A program made the translations under genes and the position numbers. From an uncultured Clostridia bacterium (GTDB lineage Bacteria; Bacillota; Clostridia; RGIG6154): DNA of 6,348 bases. Numbering within the stretch: the first letter of the stretch is position 1; each line of letters opens with the position of its first letter. The stretch is taken from contig CAKSHV010000093.1 in the NCBI GenBank assembly GCA_934457515.1, positions 1-6,348 of the forward strand, given 5' to 3'. The notes beneath the pieces are model-generated. The model ran no database searches, was not told where the DNA came from, and worked only from the letters and a program-made list of their open reading frames with translations. Positions 1-5,931 of the stretch are shown here, in pieces.

Positions 1-1512
1 GGTTGCAGCCGAGATAATACCGCCCGCATATCCTGCACCCTCGCCGCACGGATATAACCCTTTGATATTTGACTGAAAAGTCTCATCGCGCAAAATCCGC
101 ACGGGTGACGAGCTGCGCGTTTCGGGACCTGTAACAACCGCCGATTCATCTGCAAATCCGTTTAATTTTCGGTCAAAATTCCGAATCGCAACTCGCATGG
201 AATCGCACACAAAGTTCGGAAGAATAGCGTCCAAACTGCCGAAATGCACATCAGGCAGACAGGTCGGAACAACCGCTTTTGCACCGACTGACGGTTTTTT
301 TCTCAGAAAATCACCCACCGTCTGCGTTGTCGGGCGGTAGGTATTTCCCGCCTCCAAAAACGCTTTTTGCTCAATTTTCCTTTGAAATTCCATGCCTGCA
401 AGCGGATGATTTGATAAAAAATCCGCGGGGCTCACGCCGACAAGCAGCGCCGCATTGGCATTTTTGCCGTTTCGCGCATGATTACTCATGCCGTTCGTCA
501 CCACCCCGCCCGATTCGGACGAAGCACAAACCACACTGCCGCCCGGGCACATGCAAAAGGTATACACGCCCCGTCCGTTTTCAAGGTGACAGGAAAGTTT
601 GTAATCAGCGGCGCCAAGCAGCTGCGCACTTTTGCCGTATTGACTTTCATTGATTTTGCCTTGCAGATGTTCGATTCTCGCGCCGACCGAAAAGGGCTTT
701 GCAATCATATTTGTACCAAGATTATATAAACACGAAACAGTATCTCTCGAGCTGTGGCCAACCGCCAAAATCACCGAATCGCACGCATATTCGGCTTCGT
801 TTGCAACAACGCCCGAAATCCGTCCGTTTTGCAGCAAAAAATCAGAAACGCAGCTTGAAAAATGAAATTCGCCGCCGCGGGACACGATGTATTCCCGCAT
901 GTTTTTCACAATACCGCGCAGCAAATCGGTTCCGATGTGCGGCTTTGCAAAGTAGAGAATTTCTTTCGGCGCGCCGAACTGCACAAACCGCTCTAAAACC
1001 GCGCGGCAGCGGACGTTTTTAATGCCTGTTATCAGCTTTCCGTCCGAAAATGTGCCCGCGCCGCCCTCACCGAACTGAATGTTTGATTCAGGGTTTAAAA
1101 TACCATCTTTTTGAAACCGCTCAACCGATAAAACGCGCGCATCTATTTCCTCGCCCCGCTCAAACACAATCGGTCTGTGTCCGTTTTCAGCTAAGAAAAG
1201 TGCGGCAAACAGACCCGCAGGGCCGCTGCCGATGATGACGGGCCGTTTTTTCAGCGGTGCGCTTTTGGGAAATACATACGGTTTTTCGGAAACAATTGCC
1301 GCATTTTTTAAGTTTTTATATTTGTTTTCGTCTTTCACTTCAAAATCCGCCGCGCAAACATAGTGCACATGGTTCTTTTTGCGCGCATCGATTGCGCATT
1401 TGTGCAAATGAAAACTTTGAACGTCCGAAAGTTTAATTCCCGCGCGCTCTGCCGCAGATTGCGCGTTAATGGGTTCTGTAAGCTCAAAGGCTAAATTACT
1501 GATTCTAAGCAA
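1..1512 (-). CDS. FAD-dependent dehydrogenase, COG2509 type (C-terminus off the left edge)
   Basis: The frame is open for 504 codons from a TTG start to the window edge. The N-terminus (LRISNLAFEL, then a SIDARKK-like CAIDARKK at residues 40-46) matches the small N-terminal domain of COG2509 flavoproteins. It is followed by a Rossmann FAD site GSGPAG (95-100), the ribose-binding acidic end VFERG (116-120), and the family signature FGEGGAGTFSDGKL (147-160). Near the visible end, LYPCGEGAGYAGGI (486-499) is the C-terminal FAD-binding motif, so probably only a few dozen residues are missing. Start choice: an in-frame TAA lies two codons upstream, no in-frame ATG fits the conserved N-terminus, and GGGAGG sits 11 nt before the TTG. 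The gene begins 3 nt after the stop of the HI0933-family gene, in the same frame, so the two are co-transcribed and probably translationally coupled. The family is presumed soluble and FAD-binding; substrate and pathway are unknown. Confidence 0.9.
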   Translation of the reverse strand, partial: MLRISNLAFELTEPINAQSAAERAGIKLSDVQSFHLHKCAIDARKKNHVHYVCAADFEVKDENKYKNLKNAAIVSEKPYVFPKSAPLKKRPVIIGSGPAGLFAALFLAENGHRPIVFERGEEIDARVLSVERFQKDGILNPESNIQFGEGGAGTFSDGKLITGIKNVRCRAVLERFVQFGAPKEILYFAKPHIGTDLLRGIVKNMREYIVSRGGEFHFSSCVSDFLLQNGRISGVVANEAEYACDSVILAVGHSSRDTVSCLYNLGTNMIAKPFSVGARIEHLQGKINESQYGKSAQLLGAADYKLSCHLENGRGVYTFCMCPGGSVVCASSESGGVVTNGMSNHARNGKNANAALLVGVSPADFLSNHPLAGMEFQRKIEQKAFLEAGNTYRPTTQTVGDFLRKKPSVGAKAVVPTCLPDVHFGSLDAILPNFVCDSMRVAIRNFDRKLNGFADESAVVTGPETRSSSPVRILRDETFQSNIKGLYPCGEGAGYAGGIISAAT

Positions 1513-1515
1513 TGT

Positions 1516-2745
1516 TTAAACATCCTCCCGACTCTGTTTTGCGGCATTTAGCCCCGCCAAATACCCGCTTGACCACGCCCACTGCAGATTGTAGCCGCCG
1601 CAGTCGCCGTCAATATCCAAAACCTCGCCCGCCAAAAACAGATTTTTAACCAATTTCGACTCCATGGTGGCGGGGTTCACTTCAGACGTGCGGACACCGC
1701 CCGCCGTAACCTGCGCATTGTTCCAGGACATTGTGCCAAGCACTTTAAAGTGCCATCCCTTTATTTTTTCGGTCAAAGCTGAAATTTCCTTTGCGGAAAG
1801 CACCGTGCTTTTTTGCGAAAGCGGCGCGATACCGCATGATTTTAACAAAATTTGTCCCAATTTTTTCGGAAGCAGACCCGTAAAATAGTTTTCAAGGGTT
1901 TTGGGCGCCGAAATGCGGTCTTTTAACAACTTTTGCACCTCGTCCTTTGTGTATTCGGGCATAATATCCAGCACAATTTCACCGTTTTTGGAAACGGACG
2001 ACAGGCGCGACAAATCGAAAATCGGCGGACCGGACAGACCGTAATCGGTAAACAAAACTTCGCCGAATGCCTCTTTTTTAACCGTGTTATTCTCGCAAAA
2101 ACACGCCCTTGCAATAATTTTTAAGCCTTGCAGCGCTTTGGTGTATGTGTTGTCCGTTTTCACCTGAACTAAGGACGGAAACAGAGGCGTTATGCTGTGT
2201 CCCAATTTTTTTGAAAGCGTATAGCCGCTGCCGTTTGACCCCAAATTGGGCGATGCTTTACCGCCCGCGGTTAAAATTACACTGCCGCAAACAAACGACT
2301 CGCCGTTTGAAAAAATAAGTTTAAAACCGTTTTTGTTTTTTACAATGTCAGTCACTTCAAAACCGCACCGAACAGGAACAGAAAGCCGCTCGGCTTCCAT
2401 GCGCAAAACGTCCGAAACGGCAGACGCCTGAAGGGAATACGGATACACTTTCCCGCCCTCTTCGGTTTTGGTGACAAGTCCGATTTCAAGAAAAAAATCT
2501 AAAGTGTCCCGCACCCAAAAGCGGTTCAGCGCACCGCTTACAAATTTAACGGTTTCGCCGTGATAATGAGAAATATCGGCACCTAAATTGGTTAAATTAC
2601 AGCGCCCGTTGCCGGTGGCTAAAATTTTTTTTGCCGCACGGTCAAGCCGCTCAAAAACCGTAATGTCCGCTCCCGCGCGCGCAGCCGAAATTGCAGCCGT
2701 AAGACCCGCCGCTCCGCCGCCGATTACCGCAATTTTTTTCTTCAA
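1516..2745 (-). CDS. HI0933/BaiN-family FAD-dependent oxidoreductase
   Basis: This is a 409-residue flavoprotein of the HI0933 family (also annotated as BaiN-like or aminoacetone oxidase-like NAD(P)/FAD oxidoreductase). Visible motifs are the dinucleotide-binding GGGAAG (9-14), FER (31-33) at the end of the second strand, the family signature ATGNGRCNLTN (43-53), AQVTAGGV in the C-terminal half, and the closing FAD motif GEVLDIDGDCGGYN (373-386). The length is normal for the family and all FAD motifs are intact. Start choice: the frame extends upstream to a TTG at 2769, but that codon would lie only about 6 nt after the predicted transcription start, with no room for a ribosome site. The TTG at 2745 gives MKKKIAVIGGG, the usual family start, and has AAAGGGG 10 nt upstream. 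Named members include BaiN of Clostridium scindens, linked to bile acid reduction, but the family is broad and no substrate should be assigned here. It is the first gene of a two-flavoprotein operon. Confidence 0.93.
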   Translation of the reverse strand: MKKKIAVIGGGAAGLTAAISAARAGADITVFERLDRAAKKILATGNGRCNLTNLGADISHYHGETVKFVSGALNRFWVRDTLDFFLEIGLVTKTEEGGKVYPYSLQASAVSDVLRMEAERLSVPVRCGFEVTDIVKNKNGFKLIFSNGESFVCGSVILTAGGKASPNLGSNGSGYTLSKKLGHSITPLFPSLVQVKTDNTYTKALQGLKIIARACFCENNTVKKEAFGEVLFTDYGLSGPPIFDLSRLSSVSKNGEIVLDIMPEYTKDEVQKLLKDRISAPKTLENYFTGLLPKKLGQILLKSCGIAPLSQKSTVLSAKEISALTEKIKGWHFKVLGTMSWNNAQVTAGGVRTSEVNPATMESKLVKNLFLAGEVLDIDGDCGGYNLQWAWSSGYLAGLNAAKQSREDV

Positions 2746-2755
2746 AACGAAATAT

Positions 2756-2762
2756 CCCCTTT
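2756..2762 (-). promoter_or_regulatory. Ribosome binding site that sets the HI0933-family start
   Basis: On the minus strand AAAGGGG lies 10 nt ahead of the TTG at 2745. It falls inside the coding region if the upstream TTG at 2769 were used, so it supports the shorter protein. Confidence 0.7.
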
Positions 2763-2781
2763 CGGACAAAAATACACATTT

Positions 2782-2810
2782 ATTATACCAATCCGGCGAT
2801 AAAAAGTCAA
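2782..2810 (-). promoter_or_regulatory. Sigma-A (sigma-70) type promoter for the flavoprotein pair
   Basis: On the minus strand, -35 TTGACT (2805-2810) and -10 TATAAT (2782-2787) are separated by exactly 17 nt. Only one base differs from full consensus. The predicted start of transcription is near 2775, giving a leader of about 30 nt before the TTG at 2745. No operator-like repeat is seen, and the near-consensus boxes suggest fairly constitutive expression. The -35 box begins 3 nt after the terminator arm of the preceding operon. Confidence 0.88.
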
Positions 2811-2813
2811 GAA

Positions 2814-2846
2814 AAAGAAACCGCTCTGCAGCAGAGCGGTTTCTTT
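2814..2846 (-). terminator. Intrinsic terminator of the SDR/quinone reductase/dehydroquinase operon
   Basis: This is a perfect inverted repeat of two 16-nt arms (2814-2829 and 2831-2846) around a single central base. In RNA the top of the stem would open into a small loop, leaving roughly 14 pairs with a GC-rich core (CCGCTCTG/CAGAGCGG). In the minus-strand direction the 3' arm ends in TTTCTTT and runs on as TTC TTG, giving a U-rich tail. The hairpin begins within the stop codon of the dehydroquinase-like gene (TAA at 2845-2847), so it ends that transcript immediately after the last codon. No plus-strand gene ends here. Confidence 0.92.
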
Positions 2847-3606
2847 ATACTTTAATATGGTCGCGCACCGACAAAATATCGGTTATCAGCGGCTGTTCGG
2901 GCGTATCCAGCTCGCCGTGCGCCTGCACGCAAAGGTACATGCAAACGCCGAAATTCGGCCCGACATAGCGGATAATCTGCCCCATGCCGCTAACGAGCAG
3001 CAAAAGCTTTTTATCGGTCATGGCGGTTATCTCCTGAATCGCCTCTAAATACATTGGCACCTCCGCCATGCTTTCCGCACGGTTCACAATTTTAATCACG
3101 TCCGCACCGCGCTCGATGTGCTTTTTGGCAATCATCACCGTTTCGCCTTTGGTAATGTTTTTAAGCGTGTGACTTGATATTAAAACCTCGCCGCCGAGGG
3201 AATGAATCTTGTCAATCAGCGCCATCTGCTTTTTAACCGCTTCCTCGTCTACGGTCAGTTCATAATAAGGCGATCTGCCGTATATGTCGCCGATTACGTC
3301 GCAAAGGGTTGCCCCGCATTTTAAGCCGCGAAGCAAAAGCTCTGCACACTCGTCATCGGTAAATCCCTCATTTTCGGAATAGCGATAACTCGTGATATAA
3401 ATCGGCTTATTCTCACACGCCGCAAAAATGCGCTTTAAATGCTCGTCCGACCGTTCGGTGCGTTTTAAGCGCTCTAATTGAATACCAAATGCCTCCGCCC
3501 CGTCGATAAGCGACATTTTGATTTTTTCAATACACTCGTCCGCCGTCCGGCACTGAATCATGGCGCAAATCAGCGGTTTGTCATGGTTTAAAAATGATGG
3601 TTTCAT
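2845..3606 (-). CDS. Type I 3-dehydroquinate dehydratase family protein (AroD-like)
   Basis: The protein has 253 residues, the normal length for the class I dehydroquinase (beta/alpha)8 barrel. Known members dehydrate 3-dehydroquinate to 3-dehydroshikimate through a Schiff-base lysine. Residues matching that chemistry are visible: E45 in IQLERL, R75 and E80 in SYRYSENEG (family: T-R-x(n)-EGG), H146 in ISSH (catalytic His), K172 in GADVIKI (Schiff-base Lys), R213 after SGMGQII, and Q238 in TPEQP (lid loop, family APGQ). The assignment rests on these motifs, and the protein is divergent from textbook AroD. It starts at ATG 3606 with AAGGAG 10 nt upstream; that site overlaps the stop of the quinone reductase gene, with only 14 nt between the genes. 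As last gene of an operon with an SDR and a quinone reductase and a divergent AraC regulator, a catabolic role looks more likely than aromatic amino acid synthesis, but this is inference. The stop codon is embedded in the terminator. Confidence 0.85.
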   Translation of the reverse strand: MKPSFLNHDKPLICAMIQCRTADECIEKIKMSLIDGAEAFGIQLERLKRTERSDEHLKRIFAACENKPIYITSYRYSENEGFTDDECAELLLRGLKCGATLCDVIGDIYGRSPYYELTVDEEAVKKQMALIDKIHSLGGEVLISSHTLKNITKGETVMIAKKHIERGADVIKIVNRAESMAEVPMYLEAIQEITAMTDKKLLLLVSGMGQIIRYVGPNFGVCMYLCVQAHGELDTPEQPLITDILSVRDHIKV

Positions 3607-3620
3607 ACTTTCAAAGCTCC

Positions 3621-4604
3621 TTAATTTACCTTTAAAACAACCTTGCCGACGTTTTCGCCGCGGTATAAAATATCGTGTGCCGCCTCTGCCTCGGTGATGG
3701 GGAGAATTTTATAAATCGTAGGTTTCACAAGCCCCGCCGAAACTTTCGGGAACACATCGCGCACAAGCGCCGCTAAAATTTGAACCTTTACTTCGGGCGT
3801 ACGCGAACGCAGCGTGCTGCCGATGATGCGCACATTCCGCACATAAATATTTTTAAGGTCAATTTCGGTCATCTGTCCTGCAAGCGCGGCAATCATAATC
3901 CAGCGCGCGCCGTGGGTTAAATAGTGAACGCATTTTCCCATAACCGCACCGCCTAAACAATCGATTGCAACGTCAACGCCGTGCCCTGCGTCAAGTTCTC
4001 TCTTTAAAACTTCCGCAATATCTTCTTTGGAGGTATTAACCACAATATCTGCGTTTAAATGCTTGATGAAATCCGCAATTTCGTCCGACAGAACGGTGGT
4101 AATTACCCGTGCGCCGAATGCCTTTGCCATCGGAATTACAACGCTTGCCAGCCCGCTTGCGCCCGCGTTCATCAAAAGGGTATCCCCCTCTTTCATTTTG
4201 CCCTCCCAAAAGAGGTTTAAATATGCCGTTGCAAACGCCTCGGGAATGGCTGCCGCCTCTGCCATGGTGCAGTTTTCGGGAACGGGCATTAACATATCGT
4301 ATTTTACGGCAGTGTACTCCGCATATCCGCCGCCGCCAAGCAGCGCGCACACCTTGTCACCGATTTTTAAGGTAGATTTTTCTTCCGCCCCTTTTGTCAT
4401 TTCTTCAACCGTGCCTGAAATTTCAAGACCCATCCATTCGGGACAGCCGGCAGGGGGCGGATAGTCGCCCTCGCGCTGCATTAAATCCGCACGGTTCAGT
4501 GCCGCATATTCAACTTTGACAAGCACCTCACCATTTTTTAAAACCGGATTTTCTACCTCATCCCAGCGAAGAGTTCTGTCGTCATTTACAAGTATCGCTT
4601 TCAT
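3621..4604 (-). CDS. PIG3-type NAD(P)H:quinone oxidoreductase (zinc-independent MDR family)
   Basis: This 327-residue protein of the medium-chain dehydrogenase/reductase superfamily belongs to the quinone reductase branch. The PIG3 hallmark NRADLMQREGDYPPPAG is at residues 37-53, followed by PEWMGLEISG. The nucleotide-binding loop NAGASGLAS is at 146-154, followed by the AKAFGARVI helix and strand. A late GSTLRSRTPE (262-271) is typical of PIG3-like proteins. The alcohol dehydrogenase zinc ligands are absent, as expected. Known relatives reduce quinones or conjugated enones with NADPH in the cytoplasm. One oddity is that the loop reads GASGLAS where the family usually has GASG(V/I)G, so one glycine is replaced by alanine. 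The frame is open upstream to 4655, but AGGAGG at 4611-4616 lies exactly 6 nt before ATG 4604 (MKAILVND), the conserved family start. That ribosome site overlaps the stop of the SDR pseudogene, showing tight operon packing. Confidence 0.92.
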   Translation of the reverse strand: MKAILVNDDRTLRWDEVENPVLKNGEVLVKVEYAALNRADLMQREGDYPPPAGCPEWMGLEISGTVEEMTKGAEEKSTLKIGDKVCALLGGGGYAEYTAVKYDMLMPVPENCTMAEAAAIPEAFATAYLNLFWEGKMKEGDTLLMNAGASGLASVVIPMAKAFGARVITTVLSDEIADFIKHLNADIVVNTSKEDIAEVLKRELDAGHGVDVAIDCLGGAVMGKCVHYLTHGARWIMIAALAGQMTEIDLKNIYVRNVRIIGSTLRSRTPEVKVQILAALVRDVFPKVSAGLVKPTIYKILPITEAEAAHDILYRGENVGKVVLKVN

Positions 4605-4610
4605 CTTCAT

Positions 4611-4616
4611 CCTCCT
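4611..4616 (-). promoter_or_regulatory. Ribosome binding site that sets the quinone reductase start
   Basis: A perfect minus-strand AGGAGG directly abuts one ATG (4610) and is 6 nt from the next in-frame ATG (4604). The spacing favours 4604. The site overlaps the TAG stop (4615-4617) of the upstream SDR remnant. Confidence 0.85.
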
Positions 4617-5061
4617 AAGCCTTATTAAACATAATATTTCTTCCACCGTCCGCAAGAATATTAATTTCGGTAATAAACGCCGCTTTATCCGATGCCAAAT
4701 ATAAAATTAAATCCACAATTTCCTGCGGTTCTGCTGCACGACCTAAAAGCGTTTTCATATTGCCATGCCCGGACGCGTCAGCACCGGACCGGGAGATACA
4801 CATACAACACGGACATTATATTTTGCGCCATACAAGGCAAGTGACTTTGTAAGTCCGTTCATAACACCGCTTTTTGATGTTGAATATGCAACATTGGCAC
4901 TGCAGCCTTCCTCGCCGGTTATGGAACCGATATTAACAATAACTCCGCTTTTTTGCTCTGCCATTTGTTTTAAAACCGCATGATCAAAATAGAATTGGCC
5001 CTTTAAATTCATATCAATGCCCCAATCAAACACTTCAAGCTGTTTTGTTTTTAAATCTCAT
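4615..5061 (-). pseudogene. Short-chain dehydrogenase/reductase, broken by an internal deletion and a frameshift
   Basis: A start with a good ribosome site (AAGGAG at 5071-5076, 9 nt from ATG 5061) encodes MRFKNKTA, a typical SDR beginning, then meets TGA at codon 9 (5035-5037). Right after it, in another frame, comes EVFDWGIDMNLKG, which in SDRs lies about 105-118 residues in. Compared with the intact SDR next door, about 96 codons are missing, covering TGxxxGxG, the acidic coenzyme-selecting residue and the NNA motif. The rest keeps the catalytic Asn (MNLKG), Ser (NIGSITG) and YSTSK, then VSPGPVLTRPGMA. There the frame breaks again near 4762, and LLGRAAEPQEI through ILADGGRNIMFNKA continues in a different frame to TAG at 4615. 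The second break fits loss of one A (GCAAAT to GCAAT). With no coenzyme-binding half, no working enzyme is expected. The original was probably a FabG-like or glucose-dehydrogenase-like SDR of about 250 residues. Confidence 0.92.
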
Positions 5062-5087
5062 AATCCTATTCTCCTTACTGATGTTTT

Positions 5088-5813
5088 TTACATTTTCTTT
5101 CTGCAGCCGTCTATCTGATGATCCTGACCTGAAATATATGCCGCTTTATCGCTTGCAAGGAATGAAATAAACCAAGCAAATTCTTCGTGCCGTCCGACGC
5201 GGTTCATAAAGCAAAGCTCGCTTTTTTGGGAGTCATCTCCCTCCGAAACACTGCCGGGTGCCACATTGTTGACCGTAATGCCGAAAGGTGCAACCTCTTT
5301 TGCAAGCGCTTTTGTAAACGAGCTTACTGCGCCTTTCGTCATGGAATACGGTACCATGTTCGCATTGCCGTACACACCTGCAACCGATCCAATGTTTATA
5401 ATTCTGCCGTACTGATTTTCAATCATGGAATCAAGCACTGCGCGGGAAAAATACATGGTTCCCAAAATGTTAATATTGCACATTTTACGCCAAATATCGC
5501 TGGGCGTTTCGCAAAATGGCTTGTAATAACGCCACATTGCAGCGTTGTTAACCAAAACGTCTATCTTGCCTAAATCGTTTAAAATTTCGGCAACCACTTC
5601 ATTTACGCGCGCCTCGTCGCTGATGTCGCACACAAAAGACAGGCATTTTGCGCCAAGCGCCTCGACCTCTTTTTTGGTCTCGTTCAAATCGTCCGCCGTA
5701 ATGTCTGCAATGCAAACGTAAGCGCCGCGGCGTGCAAAATCCAAGGCGCACGCTTTGCCGATGCCCTTTGACGCACCCGTTACAATAACAACCTTGTTTT
5801 CAAATTCCAACAT
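5088..5813 (-). CDS. NAD(P)-dependent short-chain dehydrogenase/reductase (SDR)
   Basis: This is a 241-residue classical SDR, a cytosolic Rossmann-fold alcohol/ketone oxidoreductase. It has the coenzyme motif TGASKGIG (12-19), an acidic residue D37 at the end of strand 2 (usually a sign of NAD(H) preference), the NNAA motif (89-92), and a complete catalytic tetrad: N115 (NILG), S143 (NIGSVAG), Y156 and K160 (YSMTK). VAPGSV and the end SGQDHQIDGCRKKM are typical of the C-terminal part. The segment between PG and the final helix is short, as in SDRs with a small substrate-binding loop. The frame is open further upstream, but ATG 5813 (MLEFENKVVIVTGAS) is the family start and has AAGGAG (5823-5828) 9 nt upstream. 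It is the first gene of the operon, 26 nt before the SDR pseudogene, and divergent from the AraC-type regulator gene. The substrate is unknown. Confidence 0.93.
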   Translation of the reverse strand: MLEFENKVVIVTGASKGIGKACALDFARRGAYVCIADITADDLNETKKEVEALGAKCLSFVCDISDEARVNEVVAEILNDLGKIDVLVNNAAMWRYYKPFCETPSDIWRKMCNINILGTMYFSRAVLDSMIENQYGRIINIGSVAGVYGNANMVPYSMTKGAVSSFTKALAKEVAPFGITVNNVAPGSVSEGDDSQKSELCFMNRVGRHEEFAWFISFLASDKAAYISGQDHQIDGCRKKM

Positions 5814-5847
5814 GTAAACACTCTCCTTTACATTTTTTCTTATTCTC

Positions 5848-5876
5848 ATTGTATCATATTGACACAAAACAAAAAA
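5848..5876 (-). promoter_or_regulatory. Probable weak promoter of the SDR operon
   Basis: The minus strand has a -10 like TACAAT (5848-5853), with an overlapping alternative TATGAT (5853-5858). The 17-nt-spaced -35 position holds only TTTTTT (5871-5876), or TTTTTG with 16 nt. Transcription would start near 5841, about 28 nt before ATG 5813. A good -10 with a poor -35 is common at activator-dependent promoters, which fits the divergent AraC-type gene. No clear operator repeat could be identified by eye. Confidence 0.4.
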
Positions 5877-5887
5877 TAGCGTATAAT
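5859..5887 (+). promoter_or_regulatory. Full-consensus sigma-A type promoter for the AraC-type regulator
   Basis: TTGACA (5859-5864), a 17-nt spacer and TATAAT (5882-5887) match the bacterial housekeeping consensus at all twelve positions. Transcription should start near 5894, giving a leader of about 38 nt with GGAGG (5921-5925) 6 nt before ATG 5932. The promoter physically overlaps the proposed divergent promoter of the SDR operon. Confidence 0.92.
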
Positions 5888-5931
5888 ACAAAAAAAGAAA
5901 CCTATTCTACAATTTTATGCGGAGGATTTCA

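Noticed and set aside
279..1235. Plus-strand open frames of 61-124 codons
   Set aside because: They lie wholly inside the COG2509-type coding frame on the other strand, have low-complexity Arg/Pro/His-rich translations, no ribosome sites and no recognisable family.
1512..1523. Perfect 12-bp palindrome ATGTTTAAACAT between the ribosome site and the TTG start of the COG2509-type gene
   Set aside because: It overlaps the previous gene's stop codon and is short and AT-rich. No partner copy is seen elsewhere, so chance is the simplest explanation, and it does not look like a terminator or operator.
2745..2769. Longer N-terminus for the HI0933-family protein from TTG 2769
   Set aside because: It would begin only about 6 nt after the predicted transcription start and covers the likely ribosome site. 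The extra eight residues are not typical of the family.
4027..4464. Plus-strand 145-codon open frame
   Set aside because: It is antisense to the well-supported PIG3-type reductase, with no ribosome site or recognisable domain, and is a by-product of codon bias.
4755..5033. Separate short SDR-like gene starting at GTG 5033
   Set aside because: It has no ribosome site at that GTG and lacks the coenzyme-binding half. It is better explained as the middle fragment of the SDR pseudogene.
5841..5914. Direct repeat TATTCT (5841-5846 and 5903-5908) as possible AraC-type binding half-sites
   Set aside because: Six matching bases in an AT-rich region, 62 nt apart, are expected by chance and do not resemble the 17-20-nt direct repeats usual for AraC proteins.
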